A program made the position numbers and the translations under genes. DNA of 64,000 nt from Talinum fruticosum (taxonomy: Eukaryota > Streptophyta > Magnoliopsida > Caryophyllales > Talinaceae): positions 124,001-188,000 of the forward strand of contig JAITYX010000087.1 in NCBI GenBank assembly GCA_021018815.1. Reading direction: 5' to 3'. Positions within the stretch are counted from its first letter, which is position 1. The number at the start of each line of letters is the position of its first letter. A model generated the notes under the pieces. That model had not been told where the DNA came from. It saw only the letters and a program-made list of their open reading frames with translations, and searched no databases. Below are positions 23,159 through 33,480 of the stretch, in pieces.

Positions 23159-23734
23159 AATTTACAAAATGGGCAATGAACCTTGGACATATGACCTTCA
23201 AGACATTCAATAAATAGATACACATAAACTTTTAAGATCTTATCTTAATTGCTAAACTTTAAAGACATGTGACCTTCAATTGATAGAACCTCGGATTAGC
23301 AACAAGGGAATAATCTGGAGAAATTGCACACAAATATTAGCTAACGATAGTTTAGCTTAGTTGAAGAACAGAGCCTACGCATGAGCATTCCACTCTTATT
23401 CTACAATATCTCGGTTTCCTATTCACCAAAAAGAAACAATCGATTGAGTGTCATTTAACTAAGCAAAATTCATCCAAAAATAAGGGTTCGGTTTAACAAC
23501 AAAGAAACAGATTGATAGAACCTTGGATTTACAACAAAGGAGCAATTAGGAAATATGGTTCCGTTTAACATCAAACTAAGCAAAATTCATCCAAAAATTT
23601 AACAATTACCATTTAGGGTTTCGACGGTGGAGGGGACGTAGGGGAGGATGGAGGTTGACGAGGGCAAGTGGTCGGGGCTGTCCGGGCTGCGTTTGGGCAG
23701 TCGGCAACTTCAACGGCTAATTCCATGGTTGATT

Positions 23735-24108
23735 ATGGGGTTGGACGACGGACAAGACAACCGAGAGAGAGAGAGAGAGAGAGAGAGCAATAGCGGGCAC
23801 AAACCCTCAATGAGAGAGGGCAGCGAGAGGGACAAAGCAACTGTGGGAAGAGGCCGATTTGAACGTTAGCGGGAGGAACTCACCGGCAGGCGACAAAAAG
23901 AGAGAAAAGGGGATTGTAAGAGAAAACAAAACTAAGGGAGCAGAAATGAGAGGGTTTTTCAACCCCTTCCAAACATTTTTGTGATTTTTTAATTTTTTAA
24001 TAAAAAATGCTCTTTTAATTTGAACCCTTAGATTTAATTGAAGGGTTCAAATTAAAAGTGTTCACCTAAAAATGAAGTCCATCTAAAGGGAGGGCTTACT
24101 TGAACTTA

Positions 24109-24110
<2 letters not shown>
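23735..24110 (-). repeat. right terminal inverted repeat of the 20.4-24.1 kb element
   Basis: Inverted partner of 20381-20790. Includes a (GA)n run at 23763-23787. The end abuts the TA repeat. Confidence 0.65.

Positions 24111-24152
<42 letters not shown>
24111..24152. repeat. (TA)n microsatellite
   Basis: About 42 bp of TA repeats. It separates the MULE-like right end from a Helitron-like terminus and lies about 0.7 kb from the start of the pararetroviral block. Confidence 0.95.
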
Positions 24153-24156
<4 letters not shown>

Positions 24157-24177
24157 TTTTTGCTCGTGCGTTGCACG
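24153..24177 (-). mobile_element. Helitron-like 3' terminus
   Basis: On the minus strand a GC-rich hairpin, CGTGC-AAC-GCACG (24177-24165), is followed after 8 bases by CTAA (24156-24153) and then a T in TA-rich DNA. Helitrons end in a short hairpin plus CTRR and insert between A and T. The body would extend to the right. No 5' TC end or Rep/helicase frame was found. Confidence 0.45.
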
Positions 24178-24859
24178 CTACGCTTATTAAGTTTTAATTG
24201 TTTAATTTTTAATTTTGTTGTCGTTTTTGTTGCTAAATATTTTCAATAAATTGGATCATATAAGTATAATGTGTTTTTAAGTATAATGAGCATATATTAC
24301 TACTTAATATTTACTAAAATTTAAATTTATTTAAATAATTAAATATTATTATCGTTAAAGTGATGATTTAAAGTATAGACTTGAACGAAGAATTGAATAC
24401 AATAAATATGTAATGCTAATGTATTAAATCAATTAATTGGTAAGTTATTCTCACTATTGATGATTATCAATTAATAATAATTAACAAAACTCCCTTTATT
24501 GCAAATTAGATATTTATTTTTTAAAACTGAAAACTAATAATAATAAGTTACATTAAAAATTAAATTATTTATTATTAAAAATCAATGGTCCTTATTTTAG
24601 TAGTAACTTGCACCATTGTCATATCAAGAGACACTGTGATAGTTATGATTTTAATTAAATGTTTAAATTATTTATTCTTAAAAATCATTATTTATAGAAT
24701 TATGGCAATTAATTTTCATAAACATAACTTCAAAAAAACCTTGGATTATTTTGTTTAAAAATAATTTAATTTTGTAATTGATATTATCGAAAAAAAATTG
24801 CAATTAATGGTATCGCCAAGTAAGCATTCTACGTGTCGCTCTTACATCGCTCGGACCCA
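24178..24859. other. AT-rich DNA, no gene
   Basis: Very AT-rich interval between the Helitron-like end and the pararetroviral leader. No coding motif. It may be Helitron body or older spacer. Confidence 0.4.
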
Positions 24860-25698
24860 ACATTTAATATTATATAAGGATAAAAGACATTTAGTGGATA
24901 CACTAAATGTTGTCGACCAATTCAACATTTCAATTATTAATGTGATTTACTATTCACCAATCAAAATACTATTCAGTCACTATTCAAGCTTTCTACCTCG
25001 CAAGAACTGTTCAAGACTCGTTCAAGATAAAGACTATTCATCAATCACTATTCATACTTTTGGTCTAATCAAGGACTGTTCCAATAATTCAATATTGTCG
25101 GAAGATATTTTCAAGATCAAGATTCTATTCCAATCAAGACTCTCGCCGTCCAAGTGTTCGGCGTCTATTCATTTTGTTTACTATAAATATTTATTCGTTT
25201 CTCAATTAGAGGGCATCAATCAATTGCCTTACTTACAATCACTTGTAATCACCTACTCCCAAACACTCATTGTATCCAACCTCTCTCCGAGAGCTATATC
25301 CAATCCTTGTATCAATTTTCAATTACCAATCAAAAGTAAGTTTTGATTCATTATCATCTTCTATATTTCAATTACTTTCATTTAATTGTCTTCAATCGCT
25401 CTGTTTTCATCTTTTGTTTTGTAAAATCAATTTGTTAAATTAATTTGTCACCCTGTTTCCCCGTTACTCAACCACAAACGAGTACCCGAGCTTCGTCCCC
25501 GAGCTCTAGTCCGGTCCTGTCCCCATCCGGTATTAGAGCCAAGTCTGTCTATTTTGTTGTTGCACCGTAAGGCCTAGCGTTGGTCGCCGTTGGTCAGCCC
25601 CATGTTATCCGTTGGTCAGCCGTGTGAGGTGGTCCCGGTAGAGGGTGGTCCCGGTAGTGTGTGTGCATAATTATCGACGGAATAGTCAAGCTTAAGCT
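24860..25698 (+). promoter_or_regulatory. pararetroviral leader A: hairpin, TATA box, splice-donor-like site
   Basis: A perfect 10-bp hairpin (ACATTTAGTG with CACTAAATGT, loop GATA) lies at 24887-24910. A TATA box TATAAATA lies at 25182-25189. A GTAAGT donor-like site at 25336 is conserved in the other leader copies. The open frame at 24798-25346 lies in this leader and has no counterpart protein in copy B, so I do not call it coding. Confidence 0.65.
25528..25541 (+). other. tRNA-Met primer-binding site, copy A
   Basis: CGGTATTAGAGCCA, a slightly mutated form of the initiator-Met tRNA complement (TGGTATCAGAGCCA) that primes minus-strand synthesis in Caulimoviridae. It is 158 bp upstream of the polyprotein ATG. 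Confidence 0.75.
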
Positions 25699-26515
25699 AT
25701 GATGGCCTCTTGGTTACGAGATCATCTAGGTTTAGGAAGTAGCAAGAGTACTAATGTGGTCAATAGCAGAGAAGTTAGCTGCCAAGTTGATTTCTCAAAT
25801 TGGTCTATTCCAAAACAAAAGATAGAAACCATCTATCAAATTGGCAAGTTTGATTTCGATCTGCTTTTTCAATAAAAGATCATGAAGAAACCTTCAGCTT
25901 AGATGAAGAGTTTCAAACTATTAAATTATTATCAAATATTTCTATTAACAAACATAAAGAAAAATATAGATATATTCATTTTGGTATGATTCAAATAGCA
26001 CTCAAGCCATTAATAAGACTAGGATTAGATTGTCCTATATTCATGGCATTAAGAGACAATAGATTAATTAGATATCAAGATTCTTTATTAGCTATGATTC
26101 AAACCAATACATGTAATAGTCCAATTTATTTCAATGGTTGTCCAAATTTCTCAGTAGATCTAAATGATCCCTAGATCATGGACACATTAATTTTAGATAT
26201 TCATATGCAAAATGACTCAAAAGTATTATTTAGAGAATTATCAAGAAATTTCGCTATTACTTATAGAGTTTATTTCAAATTATTATCTTCTCAATTAAAT
26301 CCAAAATGCTTATTAAAGCCATCTTTAGATTAAACAATATTATTAAAAATTGAATCAGAAAATACTTCAAGTTTTACTCCTAAATTATTAAAGTGGAATG
26401 AAATTACTATTCCTCAAGAATTTATTATTCAAAATATAAAGCCTCCTAGGAATATTGCTCAAAAGAATATTCAACAAGTTATTGAAGAGTTTGACGGCGA
26501 GTATTAATGAGATTC
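25699..26515 (+). pseudogene. pararetroviral movement-protein region, copy A
   Basis: Opens with a double ATG (MMASWLRDHLGLG) at 25699. Conserved movement-protein-like text includes LRDNRLIRYQDSLLAMIQTN at about 26056-26115 and FNGCPNFSVDLNDP before the stop. Damage: a frameshift near 25868, a TAG at 26172-26174, a TAA at 26331-26333, and a shift with a stop near 26505. The TAG and TAA occur at the same codons in copy B. Movement proteins open plasmodesmata for cell-to-cell spread. This one is inactive. Confidence 0.7.
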
Positions 26516-27330
26516 AATTCTAATAATGAAAGATCCTTTTCTTCACGGCTTTTAGAGAAAAGAGATCTTCCTAGATCTTCTTTCTCCATGCCTTCAAGAA
26601 CTACTAATTATGATTATCTAAAAGATAATCAAGTTGATGATTCAATTCCTTCTTCCTCAATTAATGTTATTACAGAACCCTTTACAATAGATAAAGATTA
26701 TTTAAGAAGAGATTTTGATTCAATAGAAAATAGAGATAAAAAACAATGGTTTTTATTTCATTTTGATCAAAAGGCTCAAGCATTCATTAGGCAAGAATGG
26801 TATTCATTAATGGAAAGATTAGGATGTAATATTCTATTCTTTACATGGTGGACCATCTTTGCTCAAGAAAATAAACTTCCAGATCCGCATGGTATTAAAG
26901 AAATTAATACTAATATTGATCTTAGCAAAAAATGGACTTTAAAAAATGGAGAAATTGTTGTATCAATAACTCCTCCTTTGCAAGAGATTTTGATCCCTAC
27001 AGATCAAGGTCATATACCAGACTTCCCCATTCAAAGTAGGAAGAAAAGATTTAGATAACTCTCAAGTATAGTTAAATGATATTAAAAAGATTTATCATCA
27101 AAATAATTATACTAATGAAGTTTTACACACGGTTTCTCAACGAGTCAATATGGTTCCTGCTCAAATTAAGGACCCTTACGTTAAAAAAGAACGAATCAAA
27201 AGAAACAATTTAATAATAATAAAACAAATATTTTTAATATTACTTCTAAGAAAAATATTTTAAAGAAAACTACTAATAAATCCACTTGCTTCAAGTGTAG
27301 AAAACCAGGTCATTATGCAAAGAATTGCAA
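26516..27330 (+). pseudogene. pararetroviral coat protein, core deleted, copy A
   Basis: The N-terminal part is readable from 26507 to 27058 (contains ERLGCNILFFTWWTIFAQEN-type text). The sequence then jumps, after about 27160, straight to a basic stretch and the CCHC knuckle CFKCRKPGHYAKNC at 27287-27328. Copy B has about 1 kb of coat-protein core at this point. The knuckle is intact. The product cannot be a functional capsid protein. Confidence 0.7.
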
Positions 27331-28340
27331 GAAAAAGGAAAAATTAAATAAGAAATGTGAAGATAATCAAGAGATTAAAGAAAAAATTATTTCGATATTC
27401 GAACTCAAAAATACTCCAGTCAACTCTGCATCTTCCGACTCCGAAGATAATAATCTTTATGAGTTAGATAGTGATTCAAGTAATTATTCTTCAGGAAATG
27501 AATCTTCAAGAATTTGTTATAAATGTATCAATATGATTAATACCACTAAAAATGACAAAGAATTTTTATTAGACTTCATTGAACAAATTCAAGATCCTAA
27601 ATTAAGAAAAGATTATTTAGAAAAACTCAAAGGCATTTTAATTAAAGAAGATTTATTAAAAACTACTTCTCCAGGTTTAAGTATCAATAAAATATTTGAA
27701 AAATATGATACTCCAAATATTTTAAAAGTTGTTAATATTCAAGACTTAAAAATGGAAATTAATAATCTTAAAGAACATATTAAATAGATTAATCAAAATT
27801 TATGTTCTCTTAATACTAAAGATTTAGAATTAGAAACAAAACTATCATTAATAGAAAACAAATCAAGTAGTCCAATTATTAATGAAGATATTCCAAGTCT
27901 GTTCTAACCCGCAATTTATTTCAACAATTAATCATATAAATTATCAAAAATGGTATATCCATATTACTTTAAAAATTAATGATGACTTTGAATTTAATAC
28001 AATTGCTCTGCTAGATAGGGTGCAGATCAAAATTGTATTAAAGAAGGTCTAATTCCATCTATATATTATGAAAAAACTAAAGAACGACTCTATAGTGTCA
28101 ATGGAACGGCATTACAAATCAAATATAAATTATCAAATGCTTATATTTATAATCAAGGTTATTGTTTTAAAAATACTTTTATCCTTGTAAAAGACATAGG
28201 TCAAGAAGTCATCTTAGGTACTCCTTTTATTACTCAAATATATCCTTTCAAAGTTGATCAAATTGGTCTACATACAAAAATTTTAGGAAAAATTATTTCT
28301 TTCAAATTTATCTCTCCTATTCGTGCAAAAGATCTATCTT
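27331..28340 (+). pseudogene. coiled-coil linker and aspartic protease, copy A
   Basis: A Lys/Glu/Asn-rich linker (open 27533-27787) is followed by a retropepsin-like region. The active-site DSGAD seen in copy B is destroyed here by a one-base loss at about 28014-28020, though NCIKEGLIPSIYYEKTKERL and ILGTPFITQIYPF downstream are still readable. Protease would cleave the polyprotein. Inactive. Confidence 0.7.
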
Positions 28341-29903
28341 TACTCCAAGAGTCTACTATAATTAAACAAATAAATTTTATTGATAGCAAAATGCAGCAAG
28401 TTAGTTTTCTTCAAAAGAAATTACTTATAAACGAATTGAGGAAAGATTACAACAACCTTCTATCCAAAACAAAATTAAAGAATTGCAAAGTATATTCCAT
28501 AAAGAAGTGTGTTCCGATCTTCCCAATGCTTTTTGGGAAAGAAAAGGCATGTTGTCATGCTTCCTTATGAAAAGAATTTTTCAGAAAATAAAATTCCTAC
28601 TAAAGCTCGACCCATTCAAATGAACAAAGAACTTTTAGAATTCCGTAAAAGGAAATTCAATCACTTTTAGATAAAAATTTAATAAGGCCTTCTAAGTCTC
28701 CTTGGAGCTGTGCGGCCTTCTATGTCAATAATCAAGCGAGAAAGGAACGAGGAATCCTCGCCTAGTTATTAATTATAAACCTTTAAATAAAGTTTTACAA
28801 TGGATTAAATATCCTATTCCTAATAAACGTGATCTACTCAATAGGCTTTATGAAGCAAAAGTATTTTCAAAATTTGACATGAAAAGTGGTTTTTGGCAAG
28901 TTCAAATTGCCGATCAAGATCGTTATAAAGCTGCTTTTACCGTCCCTTTCGGGCATTATGAATGGAACGTAATGCCTTTTGGTTTAAAGAATGCTCCTTC
29001 AGAATTTCAACATATTATGAATGATATTTTTAATCCTTATACTCAATTTACAATAGTCTATATTGATGATGTTCTAGTCTACTCAAATAGTATTGAGCAA
29101 CATTTCAAACATCTCGCAAACTTTTTTACATATAATCAAGAAAAATGGTTTAGTTGTTTCTGCACCTAAAATTAAACTATTCCAAACTAAAATAAGATTT
29201 TTAGGACATGATATTTATCAAGGAACTATTAAACCAATTACTAGGGCCATTGAATTTGCAGACAAATTTTCAGACGAATTAAAAAATAAAACTCAACTAC
29301 AGAGGTTTTTAGGATGTCTTAATTATGTGGCCGATTTCTTTCCAAAGTTAAGGCAAATCTGTCGGCTCCTTTACAAAAGATTATGCAAAAACCCACCACC
29401 ATGGTCGGATGAACATACTCAAGTAGTACGCCTTCTAAAACAGAAAGTTAAATCTTTACCATGTCTAGGTATTCCACATCCGGATGCATTCATGATAGTT
29501 GAAACAGACGCATCCGAATTAGGATATGGCGGTATATTAAAACAAAAAATGTCTACAACTTCCAAACAGACTCAACTAGTTAGATACCATTCAGGAATCT
29601 GGAATCAAACCCAAAAAATTATTCAACTATTAAAAAGAAGTTTTATCAATTATTTTATGCGTTTCAAAATTTCAAGATGATTTATTTAATAAAAAATTCC
29701 TTCTTCGCATTGATTGTAAATCAGCAAAAGAGATTATTACTAAAGATGTTCAAAATCTTGTTTCCAAACAAATATTTGCTCGTTGGCAAGCAATTTTATC
29801 TTGTTTTGATTTTGATATAGAATGTATTAAAGGAGAAAATAATTCTCTACCCGACTTTTTAACAAGAGAATTCCTTCAAGGCTCTTCTAGCTCTCAAGAA
29901 TAA
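28341..29903 (+). pseudogene. reverse transcriptase and RNase H, copy A
   Basis: After a degraded start, the RT palm reads FDMKSGFWQVQIADQDRYK (28875 on), MPFGLKNAPSEFQ and the catalytic YIDD at 29059-29070. A frameshift near 29110-29150 leads into the thumb (FLGHDIYQG, QRFLGCLNYVADF). RNase H begins ETDASELGYGG at about 29501, with a further shift near 29650 and a stop at 29901-29903. This module is absent from copy B. It is closest in style to Caulimoviridae/Ty3 RT, not copia. Confidence 0.8.
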
Positions 29904-30459
29904 TTTAGCCAGTTTCATTTTCACACCTTATTCCATATAAAATTTGGATTCCCTTGGATCCTTTGTTGGTCCTTTTCAATAACTCAATATTACAAGCCTC
30001 CAAGCATCTTACTCATTGGTTTGTGAATTCAAGATCAAATGGTAGGACAGGATTAAGGTTAAAGCTGCCTTAGAAATTAAGACAGACCCCACCAACTCAA
30101 CCAAGCACCTCCTACTCCACAAAAGTAAGAAGCAAGCTCAAAAGGTAAAGAAAAGGTTCAAGAAGATGAGATCCAACTACTAAAGAAGGAGATCATGTTA
30201 CTCAAGAAACAACATCAACAATTGCTTCTCAAGGAACCAAGTGTTGATTCCGATGAAGAGATTCAATCCGATCCATTAGACGGGCCATGAGCCCAGGATC
30301 CATATGATATTTAGCCCATAATGGGTATTCAAAAAAAAAACAAATATTCTCTAACGTTTTCATGCAGGTTTTCAAGATTTTGCTTCGGTGAAATTTCGAT
30401 TTCACCTCGCAAAATGCCCCGGGAAGGAAGTGGACGTTACTTGTTCACTTCTTGTTCCA
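29904..30459 (+). pseudogene. 3' tail frame and terminal region, copy A
   Basis: Contains FPWILCWSFSITQYYK (from about 29950) and LLKKQHQQLLLKEPSVDSDE (about 30193-30260), then non-coding DNA with 'gcccataatggg'. The same segment ends copy B (about 32060-31560, minus). It is the C-terminal part of a second viral frame of unknown function whose N-terminal part is missing here. Confidence 0.6.
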
Positions 30460-30594
30460 GATCACTATTCATGAGGATATGATAGGATGGTAACATTATC
30501 CCATATAAGGATAAAAGACATTTAGACACTAAATGTCTTTTATCCTTATATGGGATAATGTTACCATCCCATCATATCCTCATGAATAGTGATC
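30460..30594. repeat. near-perfect palindrome, 66-bp arms, 3-bp spacer
   Basis: Arms 30460-30525 and 30529-30594 differ at one position and are separated by ACA. The centre coincides with the leader hairpin ACATTTAGTG/CACTAAATGT, lacking its middle. It marks the switch from copy A to an inverted leader fragment. Confidence 0.95.
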
Positions 30595-30938
30595 CTAGAA
30601 CGATAAGTGAACGATGAACGTCCGATTCCATAGCCAAAAACAATTGTATTCACCTACTTGCCTTTTGCTAATCCCTACTCCCAAAAATCCCTTGTACTTT
30701 TCTTCAATCTCTCTCCGAGAGCTTTATCCAATCCTTGTATCAATTTTCAATTATCAATCAAAGTAAGTTTTGATTCATCTTTTCCATTTCAATTCTATCG
30801 TTTCAAATTCTGTTTTAATCTTTTGTTTTAGAAAAATCAATTTGTTAAATTAATTTGTCACCCTGCTTCCCTGCTACTCACCCCCAAATAGTACCCGAGT
30901 TTCGTCCCCGAGCTCTAGTCCAGGTCCCGTTCCCCATT
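30529..30938 (+). repeat. B-type leader fragment in forward orientation
   Basis: Matches the copy B leader (reverse complement of about 36703-37020) more closely than the copy A leader, including GTAAGT at 30763. It ends with GTTCCCCATT, exactly where the primer-binding site TGGTATC begins in copy B. The part holding the TATA box is missing. Confidence 0.75.
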
Positions 30939-31640
30939 ATTGATTTTTCTAAAACAAAAGATTAAAACAGGAATTTGAAACAAGAAATTGAAATGGAAAA
31001 GATGAATCAAAACTTACTTTGATTGATAATTGAAAATTGATACAAGGATTGGATAAAGCTCTCGAGAGAGATCAAGAAAAGTACAAGGGATTTTGGGAGT
31101 AGGATTAGCAAAAGGCAAGTAGGTGAATACAATTGTTTTTGGCTATGCCTTCTCCTAAACAATTGAATGCTTATTTATAGATTACAATAATGATTAAATG
31201 TCGAACACTTGGACGGCTGAGAGTCTTGATTGTAATGGAATCTTGATCTTCAAAATATCTTCCGATAATATTGAATTATTGGAACAGTCTTGATTAGACC
31301 AAAAGTATGAATAGTGATTGACGAATCATCTTATCTTGAACAAGTAACTTTGAAATAGTCATCCGACAAACTTTTCCTGGAAAGTAATTGCCATAACTTT
31401 CCACTTAAGCACATGGTTATTGAAGTGGTGATGTCCTTTCATTCTTGAATTATTTGCATACTTCACGGATAATAATCATCTTAATTGAAATGACCTTGTT
31501 CATCTTTTATTGAATAGTAACCCTGAATAATAAGTGAACAAGTAATGTCCACTTCCTTCCCGGGCATTTTGGGAGGTGAAATAAGAAATTTCACTGAATC
31601 AAAATCTGGAAAAACCTGCATAAAACGTTAGAACATATAT
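30939..31640 (-). repeat. 3' quasi-terminal repeat (leader) of copy B
   Basis: A second copy of the leader at 36700-37412, with TATA box CTATAAATAA on the minus strand at about 31180-31171 and ACTTAC (GTAAGT on the minus strand) at 31012-31017. It is cut off before the primer site at the 30938/30939 junction. Confidence 0.75.
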
Positions 31641-32060
31641 GAAAATTTTATTTATTTATTTTTTTGAATACCCATTATGGGCTAAATATCATATGGATCC
31701 TGGGCACATGGCCCATCAAAAAGATCATAATCGGATTGAATGTCTTCATCGGATTCAATACTTGGTTCCTTGAGAAGTAATTGTTGATGTTGCTTTTGAG
31801 TAGCATGATCTCTTTCTTGAGTAGTTGAATTTCTTCGTCTTGAATCTTTTCTTTGCCTTTCGAACCGGCTTCTTTCTTTTGTGGAGTAGGAGGTGCTTGG
31901 TTGAGTCGGCGGGGCTGTCTTAATCCCTAAGGCAGCTTTTACATTAAATCTGTCCCACCACTTAATCTTGAATTCTCTTACTAATGAGTAAGATGCAGGA
32001 AGTTTGTAATATTGGGTGATTGAGAACGACCAACAAAGGATCCATGGGAATCCATATTTT
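31641..32060 (-). pseudogene. 3' tail frame of copy B
   Basis: Minus-strand text GFPWILCWSFSITQYYKLPA, then EFKIKWWDRFNVKAALG, then a Gln/Lys-rich end with HATQKQHQQLLLKEPSIESD and a stop near 31690. It is homologous to the tail of copy A. The WWxRF-type motif recurs in florendovirus-like second frames as I remember them. Function unknown. Confidence 0.55.
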
Positions 32061-32908
32061 TATGGAATAGGATTTCCTTGAGGTCCGGGTCTGCTGTTTG
32101 AGGTATTTGAATAACCGACGAAGTGTTTTCTAACTTCTTCGAGCCGGATGTCTTGAAGAGACCCCATGTTTAGCCACCATTAATAGAACCGGATGGGGAA
32201 TTGAAAGTCCGATTTTGTATCGAAATAGATAAACCAGGAATGATTGAATGGTCCAGTAAAGAAATGTGTAATACCGAGGCTCTTTCATAATCAACATAAT
32301 TATAGCCTGGTGGGTTAAATGGTTGAAAAAAGGATTTGATGGTATATTTGTTTGCGAAGTCTTTAATAGTGAGGATCTTGAGGATTCTTAATTTGGAATA
32401 AGCTATTTGGTTTTTATTGGTTTTATCTCGGAACATGTTCAATGAGAGCAGATTTTGAATCAACCAAAATAAATTCGTAAAAAGTTCTAGTTTTGAGTGG
32501 ATTATCATTAATAAAGAAACATTCAGGTATGAATGTGCTTTTGACGAATTCATTGAGTGTAGAAAGGTTTTGTGGTTGCCTAAATTTAGTGTAGGCAATA
32601 TGTTCTTTGTTGGGTTTTGTAAAATATTTTGAATCAAAAGAAGGATTTAAAATTGATGGTTTTTGAAATTTTGAAGAAGCTTGAGCATAAGAGAGAGGAG
32701 GAAAATCTTGTCCTTGTAGGACTTGAAATGTATTGGTTGTTGGAATCGAAATTTGAGAAGGAGTAATGGGCTTGATCGCATAATGGTGAGGAGTTTGAAT
32801 ATTTCTTTCTTTGTCTTGACTCATATTGATAACTGAAAAGAAAGAATTTTTGTTAAGAAGCATATTAATAAAAGAATGTTTTTTAAAAGATAAATCTTTT
32901 GAAAGCAT
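32061..32908 (-). pseudogene. copy-B-specific frame replacing RT/RNase H
   Basis: The minus-strand frame at 32908-32423 continues in frame from the protease end (ISFKFISSMLSKDLSF). It carries MSQDKERN at about 32825, a Pro/Ser/Thr-rich stretch, LSYAQASSKFQKP, and an ordered segment ending SALIEHVPR. A frameshift near 32430 leads to LKILTIKDFANKYTIKSFFQ and a stop near 32170. The body from about 32880 is absent from copy A. It resembles no enzyme I recognise. It is most likely the N-terminal part of the second viral frame (ORF2). Host-gene capture is an alternative. Confidence 0.55.
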
Positions 32909-33480
32909 GGAAGATATAAATTTGAATGAAATATATTTTTCATGAATTTGTGTATGAATACCAAATTGATCAACTTGAAAGGGATAAATCTGGGTAATGA
33001 ATGGGGTACCTAATTTGACTTCTTGACCTATATCTCCGACTAGGACAAAGGTGTTCTTGAAATAATATCCTTAGTTACGAGACATAAATATTTGATAATT
33101 TGTATTGAATCAGTAACGCCATTCCATTAGCACTATGAAGACGCTCTTTAGTTTTTTCATAATATATAGATGGAATTAAACCTTCTTTAATACAATTTCG
33201 ATCCGCTCCGCTATCAAGTAGAGCAATTGTATTGAATTCATATTCATTATTAATTTTCGAGTGATATAAATATACCACTTTTGATGTTTAATGTGATTAA
33301 TTGTGGAAATATATTGTTGATTAGAAGTACTAGGAGTATCTTCATTAATAATTGGACTACTTGATTTGTTTTCTATTAATGAAAGTCTTGTTTCTAACTC
33401 TAAATCTTTAGTATGAAGTGAACATAAATTTTGATTAATTTTTTTAATTTGTTCTTTAAGATTATTAATTTCCATTTTCA
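32909..33480 (-). pseudogene. aspartic protease and coiled coil, copy B
   Basis: LLDSGADRNCIKEGLIP is readable with DSG at 33215-33207, preceded by a coiled coil (MEINNLKEQIKKINQNL, about 33475). ELGTPFITQIYPF-type text follows near 33010-32970. The active site is intact here, unlike copy A, but a frameshift lies near 33255-33280 and stops occur downstream. Confidence 0.7.

Larger units (their letters stand above)
20381..24110. mobile_element. MULE-like element with long inverted ends
   Basis: Left end: AGGAGGGTTCAAGTAAGCACTCC. The right end is its inverted partner, directly followed by a TA microsatellite. The arms match over about 400 bp (20381-20790 with 23735-24110), including GTCGCCTGC, GAGGGTTTGTGC and CCGATTT blocks. 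The 3-kb interior holds a tRNA-like copy, a duplicated 317-bp-period segment and a minus-strand fragment of a FAR1-like transposase N-terminus. This looks like a non-autonomous, internally deleted Mutator-like element. The target duplication cannot be read because the ends merge with TA repeats. Confidence 0.65.
24860..30525 (+). mobile_element. endogenous pararetrovirus copy A (florendovirus-like)
   Basis: Layout: leader with TATA box and tRNA-Met primer site, then one long degraded frame with movement protein, coat-protein N-terminus, CCHC knuckle, aspartic protease, reverse transcriptase and RNase H, then a 3' tail frame. No integrase is present, as expected for Caulimoviridae. A single polyprotein in this order followed by a second frame fits florendoviruses and petuviruses. 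The nearby TA repeats also fit florendovirus loci. The coat-protein core is missing (about 1 kb relative to copy B), and stops and frameshifts are scattered, so it cannot encode virus. The genus call is by layout, not by phylogeny. Confidence 0.8.

Noticed and set aside
24798..25346. 182-codon frame at the start of copy A
   Set aside because: Lies in the viral leader, overlaps hairpin, TATA box and splice-donor-like site, and has no conserved counterpart frame in copy B.
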